DNA from: an uncultured Sphingopyxis sp. | Lineage (GTDB): Bacteria; Pseudomonadota; Alphaproteobacteria; Sphingomonadales; Sphingomonadaceae | NCBI GenBank assembly: GCA_936933955.1 | Contig: CAKZIN010000006.1 | Coordinates: forward strand, 1-23,095 | Length of the DNA stretch: 23,095 nt | Direction of reading: 5' to 3' | Shown here: in pieces, positions 1-6,282 of the stretch | How the letters are laid out: every line of letters starts with the position of its first letter | How positions within the stretch are numbered: the first letter of the stretch is position 1 | Notes under the pieces: model-generated | What the model saw: the letters and a program-made list of their open reading frames with translations, nothing else | Databases searched by the model: none | What the model was told of the DNA's origin: nothing | Position numbers and translations under genes: made by a program

Positions 1-1511
1 CGCGCGGTGAAGCCCGCCTTGGCCAGCCGCCGCACGATCCGCCGCGCCAGCCGCGCCTCGCCCCCGAACAGATGCGCGACGCCGGAGAGGTCGATGGTGA
101 GGCCGTCGCCATCGACCTGCACCCACGGCGACCAGCGCAGCGCGGCATGCACCGCTAGCCGCTGGAGCAAGGCGGCGTCGGCGGCCTCGTCATGCGGTTC
201 GACCACCAGCCCCGGCACGAACGCGCGCGCCTGCGTCACCGCCATGTCGGGATGCAGCCCCAGCGCCTGCGCGCGCGGGCAGGCGGCGACGATCAGCTGC
301 CGCTGCCCGACCGCCCGCGCCAGCACCAGCGGCGCGTCCGTGTCTTCGCCGGGTGCGGGCGGGGTCGCCTCTGCCTGTGCAGCGGGATCGTGCGCCGCGG
401 GGAAGGGCACCGCTTCGGGGTTTTTTGGGCCCGCATGGGTGAAGCGGCGGCCCGGCCCGCGCAGCCGCGGCTCGCAGCGTTCGGGCATTGGCGCGGCGGC
501 ATAGGCGGCCTGATGCGCGGGGCTGGCCGACGGTGGCGCGGGCGCCAGCGCACCGCCTTCATCGCTGCGCATCGCTCGAAATGGCACGGCGGCGGCATGC
601 GAGCTGCGCCCGAGCTCACGCATCGCGGGGCGCTGGTGAGCGGGCATCGCCGCGATCTTCTCGGCGAGCGCGCTGCGCCCATCCTCCCCGTGCCAGGGAG
701 GGGGATCGCCGCCGCAGGCGGGGGTGGAGGGGTTTGGCAGACGTGCTTCACCACTGGTGGGCGACCACCGCGAACGCTTGCCCACCCCTCCACCATCCTG
801 CGGATGGTCCCCCTCCCCGTGATTCCGAGATCGAGCCCTTTCCGCGCGCGGCCCTCCACCATCCTGCGGATGGTCCCCCTCCCCGTGCCGGGGAGGATTG
901 GGTAAGGCGAGGACGCTTGCCGCAGTGAACGCTTTCCCCGCCGCGGGGCGGTCGAGCAGGCACAGCCCGGCGTCGCGATAACGCTGGCCTTCATGCGTTT
1001 GCGCCGCGGCGGTGGCGTCGAGGTGCGCGGCGCTCCTTCCACCCGCTCGCGCTTCGTGCGCGGCTTGTGCCCGCGCGCGGCGGGCTTCGGGGGTGAGCGG
1101 CTGTTTGTGGCGATCCTCGCGCTTGGCGAGTTTCGCAGCCTCCTCCTCGGCGAGCGTCAGGCGGCGGCGCGGCGGGGCTTCGTGGCGCGAGCTTGCCTGC
1201 ACCTGCGCACGACGCGCCTCGATCTTTGCCTGCAGCGCAGCACGTGCTTCCTCACGCCCGGCGAGGCCGAATGGGCCGTCTTCGCGCGCAGCGCGTGGCG
1301 CAGGGGGCGCTTCTTCACGCGCCCAGCGCGCGCCGGGGCGCCAGCCGCCATCGCTGGCTAGGCTCGGCGGCGCCTCTTCCGCCTCGTCGGGCAGCGGCGG
1401 CGCGGGCGGGGGCGAGTCGTCAGGCCGCGCGGAGCGACCGGACGCGCGCCGTTCGCGCTGCAGTCGCTCGATCGCGAGCTGCGGCAGGAACAGCGATGCG
1501 ACCCGTTTCAT
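1..1511 (-). CDS. imuB: ImuB, Y-family DNA polymerase-like protein (partial, C-terminus outside window)
   Basis: ImuB is the catalytically deficient Y-family polymerase homologue that, with ImuA and DnaE2, does SOS-induced translesion synthesis. The frame is open from ATG 1511 to the left edge (about 503 codons); I checked the frame at several points and saw no stop. The start has an ideal GGAGG six bases upstream and lies inside imuA (92-base overlap). Residues 1-14 read MKRVASLFLPQLAI, without the DxD-type metal motif of active polymerases, as expected for ImuB. A WRPGARWARE motif near residue 60, HQRPAMRELG near 290, and a polymerase-like part from about 395 (VAHLFGGEARLARRIV near the edge) are typical of sphingomonad ImuB. 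Residues about 60-285 are a long Ala/Arg/Glu-rich linker; residues about 205-278 are encoded by palindromic repeats (679-905). The little-finger and C-terminal parts lie outside the window. Confidence 0.9.
   Translation of the reverse strand, partial: MKRVASLFLPQLAIERLQRERRASGRSARPDDSPPPAPPLPDEAEEAPPSLASDGGWRPGARWAREEAPPAPRAAREDGPFGLAGREEARAALQAKIEARRAQVQASSRHEAPPRRRLTLAEEEAAKLAKREDRHKQPLTPEARRARAQAAHEARAGGRSAAHLDATAAAQTHEGQRYRDAGLCLLDRPAAGKAFTAASVLALPNPPRHGEGDHPQDGGGPRAERARSRNHGEGDHPQDGGGVGKRSRWSPTSGEARLPNPSTPACGGDPPPWHGEDGRSALAEKIAAMPAHQRPAMRELGRSSHAAAVPFRAMRSDEGGALAPAPPSASPAHQAAYAAAPMPERCEPRLRGPGRRFTHAGPKNPEAVPFPAAHDPAAQAEATPPAPGEDTDAPLVLARAVGQRQLIVAACPRAQALGLHPDMAVTQARAFVPGLVVEPHDEAADAALLQRLAVHAALRWSPWVQVDGDGLTIDLSGVAHLFGGEARLARRIVRRLAKAGFTA
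679..735 (-). repeat. REP-like palindromic unit A inside imuB
   Basis: This stretch is a diverged copy, in opposite orientation, of the two units at 786-821 and 852-897. Shared parts are a CCTCCCC...GGGAGG end, a central imperfect palindrome around GCCGCCGCAGGC, and a GGTGGAGGGG end. It is translated in frame within imuB. The similarity was seen by eye. Confidence 0.75.
786..821 (+). repeat. REP-like palindromic unit B inside imuB
   Basis: These 36 bases are identical to 852-887. The core is ACCATCC-TGC-GGATGGT, a perfect 7-bp stem with a 3-base loop (792-808), followed by a C-rich arm ending CTCCCCGTG. On the minus strand it encodes GEGDHPQDGGG inside imuB. Confidence 0.9.
852..897 (+). repeat. 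REP-like palindromic unit C inside imuB
   Basis: The first 36 bases repeat unit B exactly, 66 bases (22 codons) downstream, so the imuB frame is kept. Unit C also has the complete end CCCCGTGCCGGGGAGG, a second small hairpin (CTCCCC/GGGGAG), which B lacks. The encoded peptide again contains GEGDHPQDGGG. Confidence 0.9.
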
Positions 1512-2244
1512 CGCAAGCCTCCACCACCAGGGAAAAGGGGTCGCCGCCGCGCAGCCGCACGCAATCGACCTGCCACCGCGCCCGCGCCACCCCCATCACG
1601 GGCAGCCGCTCCGATCGTGCCGGAGCAATGCGCCAGCGGCTCGCCGCCGCCGAGGGCAGCGCGAGCGGGTCCGCGCCACAGCGCCGCCAGCGTTTCAGCA
1701 GCAGCACCGGAATCCCCGCCGCGCGCGCCGCGAGGTGCAGCCGCCGCGTCGCCACCATCGGGGCAGCGCGCACCTCCACCACCACCGCCGCCACCGATCC
1801 GTCGTTGAGCGCGTCCTCCGCCAGCGCCAGGCGGCAGGCGTCGTCGCCCCCTTCGGCGCACAGCAGCCGTGAGGGCGGCAGCCCCGCCTGCGCGAGGCCG
1901 GGGGCGTAGAGGTCGGGCTGCGCCAGCGCCCACAGCACCGGGCGAGGGTGGAGCGCTGCGGCATCATGGTGCGCGCGCGCCGCGATCCCGGCGGCGAACA
2001 AGCTGGCTGCGGCATCATCGGCAAGCGCTGGCGAAGGCGCGGCGACTTCGTGCAGTGCACCCAGCGCAAGCCCACCGCCGAGCCGGTCGTCGATCGCCGC
2101 GATACCGAAGGGAAGGCGGCGAGTCGCACCCGATTCGCCTTCGCCCCGCGCCTCGATCGCCCGCGTGACGGCGCGCAACTCCGTCAGATTCGACGGCGCA
2201 CCGGGCGTGGCGATAGACGCTGGAAGGGGCGAGTCGGCGAGCAT
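1420..2244 (-). CDS. imuA: ImuA, SOS cassette RecA-like accessory protein
   Basis: ImuA (274 aa) is the RecA/SulA-like partner of ImuB and DnaE2 in damage-induced mutagenesis. The N-terminal part has LPFGIAAIDDRLGGGLALGALHEVA (about residues 44-68, seen as LPFGIAAIDDRLGG then GLALGALHEVA), the remnant RecA-type entry typical of this family, followed by an ATPase-like alpha/beta core with LPPSRLLCAEG and VAAVVVEVRA. The C-terminal part GGDPFSLVVEA is also typical. The 3' end overlaps imuB by 92 bases, so the two are probably translated in a coupled way. ATG 2244 is the only good upstream start but is only three bases from the LexA box, leaving almost no leader; a downstream start is possible. 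No dnaE2 is visible; it would lie left of the window. Confidence 0.88.
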   Translation of the reverse strand: MLADSPLPASIATPGAPSNLTELRAVTRAIEARGEGESGATRRLPFGIAAIDDRLGGGLALGALHEVAAPSPALADDAAASLFAAGIAARAHHDAAALHPRPVLWALAQPDLYAPGLAQAGLPPSRLLCAEGGDDACRLALAEDALNDGSVAAVVVEVRAAPMVATRRLHLAARAAGIPVLLLKRWRRCGADPLALPSAAASRWRIAPARSERLPVMGVARARWQVDCVRLRGGDPFSLVVEACDETGRIAVPAAARDRATAARTARVRSLRAA

Positions 2245-2247
2245 GAC

Positions 2248-2262
2248 GTTCGCCTTATGTTC
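2248..2262. promoter_or_regulatory. LexA (SOS) box of imuAB
   Basis: Plus strand GTTCGCCTTATGTTC matches the alphaproteobacterial LexA consensus GTTC-N7-GTTC exactly. It is three bases upstream of the imuA start and covers the position of the predicted -10 element, so bound LexA would block RNA polymerase. The consensus is established for Caulobacter, Rhizobium and relatives; binding here is inferred. Confidence 0.88.
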
Positions 2263-2285
2263 TTATCGAACGCGGCGCAGGTCAA
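2257..2285 (-). promoter_or_regulatory. candidate imuAB promoter
   Basis: Minus strand TTGACC (2285-2280) is a good -35. A 17-base spacer leads to GAACAT (2262-2257), a poor -10 that is also one half-site of the LexA box. The start point would fall near 2250, giving a nearly leaderless imuA message. The -35 is convincing, the -10 is not. Confidence 0.45.
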
Positions 2286-2340
2286 CCGTGCGACTCGCAA
2301 GCGAAGGCTCAGGTGCGACGGCGCATCTGGCACACGCCAA

Positions 2341-2374
2341 AGAAAAAGCGCGCGAGACCAGGGCCTCGCGCGCT
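2341..2374 (-). terminator. rho-independent terminator of rpmI-rplT
   Basis: On the minus strand AGCGCGCGAG pairs with CTCGCGCGCT (10 bp, 8-base loop) and is followed directly by TTTTTC. It lies 27 bases beyond the rplT stop and separates the ribosomal operon from the imuA promoter. Confidence 0.92.
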
Positions 2375-2400
2375 ATCCTGTTCCTACCGACGAGCGGGCG

Positions 2401-2778
2401 TCAGGCGGTCGCCTGCGCTCCCTGCGGCAGCGCGGCCTTGGCCTGCGCGATGACGGCGGTGAACGCCGCGCCTTCGTTCATGGCGAGGTCGGCCATGATC
2501 TTGCGATCGAGGCTGATCCCGGCGAGCTTCGCGCCGTGCATGAACTGCGAATAGGTCAGGCCTTCCGCGCGGACCGCCGCGTTGATGCGCTGGATCCACA
2601 GCGCGCGGAAGTTGCGCTTCTTGGCCTTGCGGTCGCGATAGGCGTACTGGCCGGCCTTTTCGACCGCCTGCCGCGCGACGCGGATGGTGTTCTTGCGCCG
2701 GCCATAATAGCCCTTCGCCTGAGCGAGGATATTATTGTGCTTGGCGCGGGTGGTGGTGCCCCGTTTGACGCGTGCCAT
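2401..2778 (-). CDS. rplT: 50S ribosomal protein L20
   Basis: L20 binds 23S rRNA early in assembly of the large subunit. The 125-aa product begins MARVKRGTTTRAKHNNILAQ and has the family motifs AKGYYGRRKNTIR, DRKAKKRNFRALWIQRINAA and the C-terminal SQFMHGAKLAGISLDRKI..LA. It is slightly longer than the usual 117-120 aa because of an Ala/Gln-rich tail. ATG 2778 is preceded by GGGAG nine bases upstream. It follows rpmI by 14 bases as one operon; infC, often the first gene of this operon, is not adjacent. Confidence 0.98.
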   Translation of the reverse strand: MARVKRGTTTRAKHNNILAQAKGYYGRRKNTIRVARQAVEKAGQYAYRDRKAKKRNFRALWIQRINAAVRAEGLTYSQFMHGAKLAGISLDRKIMADLAMNEGAAFTAVIAQAKAALPQGAQATA

Positions 2779-2792
2779 GTCTCAGCGCTCCC

Positions 2793-2996
2793 TTACTTGA
2801 GGCCGTAGGGCGCCCACAGGCGCACGTGGGCCACATCCGAATCGCTGAGCACGCTGGTGCCGCGGTTGGTGCGGATGTACTTGGCATTGTGGCTGATCAG
2901 GCGGTGGCGCTTGCCGGCGACGCCGTGCTTCACCTTGCCGGTGGCGGTGAACTTGAAGCGTTTTTTGACGCCGCTCTTGGTCTTGAGCTTGGGCAT
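2793..2996 (-). CDS. rpmI: 50S ribosomal protein L35
   Basis: L35 is a small basic protein of the large subunit. The 67-aa product begins MPKLKTKSGVKKRFKFTATG and ends WAPYGLK; KHGVAGKRHRLI..KAKYIR-type basic motifs match the family. I chose ATG 2996 over the frame's first start at 3026 because the family begins MPKLKT and GGAAAGGACG sits just upstream. It is the first gene of the rpmI-rplT operon. Confidence 0.97.
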   Translation of the reverse strand: MPKLKTKSGVKKRFKFTATGKVKHGVAGKRHRLISHNAKYIRTNRGTSVLSDSDVAHVRLWAPYGLK

Positions 2997-3086
2997 TTTC
3001 GTCCTTTCCGTTGCGACGTTCCTCAACCCGCCGTGGCAGCCCTGATGGCCAGGCGGGCGTCGATGGAACGTGTCGTGAAGCCGCGC

Positions 3087-3115
3087 CCCCTAGCGCAAGC
3101 GCGCTGCCTGCGCAA
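3087..3115 (-). promoter_or_regulatory. possible rpmI-rplT promoter
   Basis: Minus strand TTGCGC (3115-3110), a 17-base spacer and TAGGGG (3092-3087) have promoter spacing about 90 bases upstream of rpmI. The -10 matches the textbook consensus poorly, so this is only a candidate. Confidence 0.25.
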
Positions 3116-3162
3116 CCAACGCCCCGTTGCAGCGCAGCAACAGCGACGCCGCACCATCCGAA

Positions 3163-3180
3163 CTTTGATCGAAATCAAAG
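3163..3180. promoter_or_regulatory. FNR/FixK-type operator upstream of ompW
   Basis: CTTTGAT-CGAA-ATCAAAG is a perfect palindrome with the exact FNR/FixK core TTGAT-N4-ATCAA (3165-3178). A weak -10 (CATAGC, 3198-3203) would put the start point near 3210, so the operator would be centred close to -40, the usual activating position. Control of ompW by an FNR-type regulator under low oxygen is inferred; E. coli OmpW is known to be FNR-regulated. Confidence 0.75.
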
Positions 3181-3236
3181 ATTTCCGCCACTTCTGGCAT
3201 AGCGCGCCAGCACCAACCCAGTTTCAGGAGGTTCAG

Positions 3237-3893
3237 GTGACACGGTATGCAAAGGCGCTGCTCGCGCTCTCCATCATGGGCGCAGGCAGTGCGGCGCAGG
3301 CGGAACAGGGCGACGTGCTGGTGCGCGCACGCGCGATCATGGTTGCGCCCAACGAAAGTTCGAACGGGGTCAACCCCGCCTTCCCGACCGATCGCCTGAA
3401 GGTGAGCGACACGGTGACGCCCGAAGTCGACGTGACCTACATGATCACCGACAACATCGGCGCTGAGCTGATCGCCGCGACCACGCGCCACAGCATTTCC
3501 GGCGTGGGCGCGACTGCGCCGCTCGGCAAGCTCGCCGAAACCTCGGTGCTGCCGCCGACTCTGACGCTGCAATATCACCTCGCCCCGCAGGCGAGCGTGC
3601 GCCCCTATGTCGGCGCCGGCATCAACTACACCATCTTCTACAATGAGGATGCGACGAGCGCGCTGCAGGGCGCGGTCGGCACCACTCGCGTTGGGCTGTC
3701 CGACAGCGTGGGCTGGGCTGCGCAGGCGGGGGTCGATTTCGACATCGGCCGCAAACTGTTCCTCAACCTCGACGTCAAATATATCGACATTCGCACCACC
3801 GCGACGCTGACCACCGCGGGCGCCGGTGTGCAGACCAGCCGCGTGCGACTGTCGCCGTTCGTGTTCGGAGCGGGAATCGGCACGCGCTTCTGA
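3237..3893 (+). CDS. ompW: OmpW family outer membrane protein
   Basis: OmpW proteins are 8-stranded outer-membrane barrels that pass small hydrophobic or charged compounds. The 218-aa product has a signal peptide (residues 1-22, ending SAAQA before EQGDVLVRARA), the family-typical VRARAIMVAPNE start of the mature chain, alternating beta strands such as EVDVTYMITDNIGAELIAAT, PTLTLQYHLAP and VRPYVGAGINYTIFYNED, and a C-terminal aromatic end GAGIGTRF that suits Bam insertion. Start GTG 3237 is chosen because CAGGAG is seven bases upstream and it begins the signal peptide; the frame is open further back but that part makes no sense as protein. It is monocistronic, with an FNR-type box upstream and a hairpin terminator downstream. 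Confidence 0.9.
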   Translation: MTRYAKALLALSIMGAGSAAQAEQGDVLVRARAIMVAPNESSNGVNPAFPTDRLKVSDTVTPEVDVTYMITDNIGAELIAATTRHSISGVGATAPLGKLAETSVLPPTLTLQYHLAPQASVRPYVGAGINYTIFYNEDATSALQGAVGTTRVGLSDSVGWAAQAGVDFDIGRKLFLNLDVKYIDIRTTATLTTAGAGVQTSRVRLSPFVFGAGIGTRF

Positions 3894-3921
3894 CGCGTCG
3901 TCCGACACTACCGTCCCGACT

Positions 3922-3960
3922 TGGCAAGGCGCGCCACCCGCCTCCCGGCGCGCCTTGCCA
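3922..3960. terminator. bidirectional hairpin terminator between ompW and the DsbB-like gene
   Basis: A perfect 14-bp stem (3922-3935 with 3947-3960; TGGCAAGGCGCGCC) closes an 11-base loop. It sits between two convergent genes. There is no long U-tract on either side, so its terminator role rests on stem strength and position. Confidence 0.75.
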
Positions 3961-3980
3961 TTGTCGAGAGCCGAGCGCTT

Positions 3981-4418
3981 TCAAGCGACTTGCGGTGTCC
4001 CGGGCAGCGTCTCCGCCGCTCGCCGCGCAGGCGCTTCCCAGACGATCATCAGCAAGCCGCTGATGATGAACAGAGCAAAGCCCGACAGCATCCAGGGATG
4101 GATGTACCAGTGCTGGCCCCACTCAAACGTGCCGGCCATGATCTTCTTCCAGCTGTTGAAGTGCTGTGTCGCGGCGACCACCAGGCCAAGCGCGCCCAGC
4201 ACTGTGCCAAGCATGCGCCCGATCCAGTGCCGCCACAGCGGCGTCAGCAACATTATGCCGAGCAGTCCGATGACTGTCCGCTGTGTGCGGCAATATGGGC
4301 ATTCGTACACCAGACCAGTGAGGTCGCTCGCCCAGGTGAGAATGCTGAGCATAATCGCGGCCAACGCGAGCCAGCGCCGGTTCCGCCACAGAAAGTCGTC
4401 TGCCAACAGCGATTGCAT
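3981..4418 (-). CDS. DsbB-like four-helix membrane protein with one CXXC
   Basis: The 145-aa product has four hydrophobic segments (about residues 17-33, 48-62, 68-86, 108-130). After the first comes YECPYCRTQR, with cysteines at 40 and 43, matching in place and context the quinone-coupled CXXC and following QR of DsbB (Cys41/Cys44 in E. coli). DsbB reoxidises DsbA using quinones. The second periplasmic cysteine pair of DsbB is missing: there are no other cysteines. So it may transfer electrons differently or do another job. Start ATG 4418 is chosen because GGGGGAGAGG lies just upstream; an in-frame ATG at 4454 has no such site. GC over its body is about 57-63 % in lines I counted, below its neighbours. 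No dsbA is adjacent. Confidence 0.6.
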   Translation of the reverse strand: MQSLLADDFLWRNRRWLALAAIMLSILTWASDLTGLVYECPYCRTQRTVIGLLGIMLLTPLWRHWIGRMLGTVLGALGLVVAATQHFNSWKKIMAGTFEWGQHWYIHPWMLSGFALFIISGLLMIVWEAPARRAAETLPGTPQVA

Positions 4419-4580
4419 ATCCTCTCCCCCATCTTCAAGGTTATGATATAACATTGATTGGTGGGCGAGTTCGAGTCAACCGCCCCGGGGGCCGCACGCC
4501 CGCTTGCCAGCGCAGCTGCGCACCATAAGCTCTGATCTCGCGCCGCCTTTTGCGGTGCGAAGCGACACAGGAGCTCTGGC

Positions 4581-4790
4581 ATGGCGACAGGTTTTCGCAA
4601 AGGCACGCGTGTGCGCTGGTCCAGCCATGGCGGTACCGCGTACGGCAAGATCGTGCGCAAGATCACCGAACCGATGGATATCAAGGGCCATCACGTCGCC
4701 GCAACCGAAGATGAGCCGCAGTGGCTGGTCGAAACCGATGACGGTAAACAGGCCGCGCACCGCCCCGACACGCTGGAACGCGACGACTGA
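4581..4790 (+). CDS. DUF2945 / HVA-TUDOR small protein
   Basis: This 69-aa protein begins MATGFRKGTRVRWSSHGGTA and contains GKIVRKITEPMDIKGHHVAA, then PQWLVETDDGKQAAHRPDTL. This is the pattern of the DUF2945 family (hypervirulence-associated TUDOR domain), a small SH3/Tudor-like fold seen widely in proteobacteria with no firm function. ATG 4581 has AGGAG eight bases upstream. It stands alone between two minus-strand genes. Confidence 0.88.
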   Translation: MATGFRKGTRVRWSSHGGTAYGKIVRKITEPMDIKGHHVAATEDEPQWLVETDDGKQAAHRPDTLERDD

Positions 4791-4799
4791 CCCGGCGCG

Positions 4800-5606
4800 T
4801 CAGTGGTGGTGGCAGGCCAACGCTTCGAGCACATCCTCGAGCCGGGCCGGATCTCCCAGCGCGATGACGTCTCCCGCGCTCGCGGCATGGAGTGGTTCGC
4901 CCGCCCAGTCGCACATCAGCCCGCCCGCGCCCCCCCCCCCCGGCGTCAGCGCGGCGAGGTCGTGCAGCTTTAGCCCCGCCTCTACCACCATATCGAGCTG
5001 CCCCATGCTGAGCAGCGCGTAATTGTACGCATCGCCGCCATAGACGATGCGCGGTGTTGCGACCTTGCCCGCCAGGCTGAGGAAATGCTCGCCTTCATGC
5101 GCGGAGAACAGGTGCGGACTGGTCGTCGCCAGCATGGCAGACGATAGTTCACGGCAAGTCCGGGTGCGCACGTTACGCCCGTTGAGCGTCGTCGCCTGCC
5201 CGCTCGCGCCGAGCCAGCGTTCGCCCAGCACCGGCTGATCGATCAGCCCCAGCACCGGAAAGCCATCCACCATCAGCGCGATCAACGTCGTGAAGATCGG
5301 TCTCCCGGCCATGAAGCTGACCGTCCCGTCGATCGGATCGAGCACCCACTGCCGCGATGCGCCTTCGCGCGCCACGCCATATTCCTCGCCGATGATCCCG
5401 TCGTCGCCACGCTCGGCATCGAGGATCGCGCGCATCGCCGCCTCCGCCGCGCGATCGGCGCGGGTGACGGGGGATGCGTCGCCCTTGTCCTCATCGCCCA
5501 GATCGTCCGAGCGATAGAACGGCAGGATCGCCCCACGCGCTGCATCGGCGAGGCGGTAAGCGAGTGCGATATCGGCATCGAGCGAGCGAAGCGGGCTGCG
5601 AGTCAT
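4800..5606 (-). CDS. hisN: inositol monophosphatase family protein, likely histidinol-phosphatase
   Basis: IMPase-fold phosphatase of the HisN type, which would dephosphorylate L-histidinol phosphate. Motifs from ATG 5606 (268 aa): GEEYG (73-77), the metal-binding WVLDPIDGT (87-95) followed by SFMAGRPIF, and GLKLHDLAAL with the third metal Asp at about 216. HisN members read LDPIDGT+SF and LKLYD, which favours HisN over inositol phosphatase or CysQ. The HisB in this window has no phosphatase domain, so a separate enzyme is needed. Where the family usually has PVVEGAGG this copy reads PGGGGAGG, encoded by a run of 12 G (4930-4941). Start: the frame opens at 5681, but family length and sequence favour ATG 5606; its ribosome-binding site is weak. 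Confidence 0.82.
   Translation of the reverse strand: MTRSPLRSLDADIALAYRLADAARGAILPFYRSDDLGDEDKGDASPVTRADRAAEAAMRAILDAERGDDGIIGEEYGVAREGASRQWVLDPIDGTVSFMAGRPIFTTLIALMVDGFPVLGLIDQPVLGERWLGASGQATTLNGRNVRTRTCRELSSAMLATTSPHLFSAHEGEHFLSLAGKVATPRIVYGGDAYNYALLSMGQLDMVVEAGLKLHDLAALTPGGGGAGGLMCDWAGEPLHAASAGDVIALGDPARLEDVLEALACHHH
4930..4941. repeat. 12-base homopolymer (poly-G on the coding strand) inside hisN
   Basis: Twelve consecutive C on the plus strand, read as codons CCG GGG GGG GGG GGC in hisN. It is the longest homopolymer I saw in the window. Such tracts are prone to slippage and to sequencing error. Confidence 0.9.
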
Positions 5607-5664
5607 GCCGCGCGCGCTAAAGCTGCTTCGCGTCACCCGCAATGAAGAGCTGTGAGGTCTAAGC

Positions 5665-6282
5665 TCAAGCCAGCCACGCATCGATCGCCGCCCAGCCGTG
5701 CGCGCCGTGGCGGCGGAGGGTGCGGAACCGTCCGAAGGTCATCCCTCCCAGTGCAATCGCCCGCGCGGAGCCACACCGCGCAGCGAGCCGCGCGAACCCT
5801 CTCGTCCCCAGCGCGGCTGCGCCGGCGTGGGAGCGGGTCACGCCGACGGGTGAGATGAGCAGTGCGCGCGCGCCGCGGCGCTTCGCCAGCGTAAGCTCGC
5901 GGGCGTTGTGCACCGATGCGCTGACCAGTATCGCAGTCGGCTTCCGTCCAAGGCGGCCGCGTCGAGTGAGGTGGCGGCCATCCTCGCCGATCCGCTCCTC
6001 GCTCCACAGCAGCCGATGCCCTCGCGCCCGCGCAGCATGGTGGAGCGTGCGCCACGCGCGGCGTTGCGCTTCTGTCATCGCGCGTGGGCGCACCACCACC
6101 GCCGAACGCGGCGGCAGCGCGGCCAGTGCGCGGGTCAGTCCCTTGGCGCCCGCACCCGCCTCCTCCAGCCGCGCGTCGAGCATCAGCCAACAGCGTGGCA
6201 CGAACGGCTCCGTGCGGCGCGGTCGGCCGGGGCGATCGGGGGGCTGGCGGGCGAGCACGCCGCGCCTATAGCGCAGTCGCAT
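5665..6282 (-). CDS. thiamine phosphate synthase-like protein (ThiE/TenI family)
   Basis: The 205-aa product has the TIM-barrel signature of the ThiE/TenI family: ILVSASVHNARELTLA, then ALLISPVGVTRSHAGAAALG (compare ThiE SPVFPTxSHPGAxALG) and AIALGGM near the C-terminus. ThiE joins HMP-PP and thiazole phosphate; TenI relatives act in thiazole handling. The N-terminus is divergent and Arg-rich (PFVPRCWLMLDARLEEAG), and no other thi gene is adjacent, so the exact reaction is uncertain. ATG 6282 is the only ATG upstream in frame and has GGGGAGAGGGG about a dozen bases before it; a GTG within the first 30 codons is possible. It is divergent from yggS and precedes hisN in the same direction. Confidence 0.7.
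   Translation of the reverse strand: MRLRYRRGVLARQPPDRPGRPRRTEPFVPRCWLMLDARLEEAGAGAKGLTRALAALPPRSAVVVRPRAMTEAQRRAWRTLHHAARARGHRLLWSEERIGEDGRHLTRRGRLGRKPTAILVSASVHNARELTLAKRRGARALLISPVGVTRSHAGAAALGTRGFARLAARCGSARAIALGGMTFGRFRTLRRHGAHGWAAIDAWLA

Noticed and set aside
786..897. Direct repeats with 30-base spacing as a CRISPR array
   Set aside because: Only two direct units exist, they are translated within imuB, and each is a palindrome with a third inverted copy nearby; no cas gene is present.
679..905. imuB as a pseudogene broken by repeat insertion
   Set aside because: The frame was checked at the start, at 972-983, in both repeats, at 609-623 and at the left edge. It is continuous and without stops, so the gene appears intact inside the window.
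293..1042. 249-codon minus-strand frame over the imuB linker
   Set aside because: It is an alternate frame of imuB. The ImuB frame has conserved sequence on both sides and a perfect ribosome-binding site, so this one is a shadow.
2772..3236. N-terminal extension of the ompW frame
   Set aside because: The frame is open back to 2772 but runs antisense to rpmI, and the GTG at 3237 begins a signal peptide with a Shine-Dalgarno.
4443..4479. TTGACT and an AT-rich stretch as a promoter for the DsbB-like gene
   Set aside because: The -35 is good but the best -10 hexamers are 20-22 bases away, outside normal spacing. I kept it out of the feature list.
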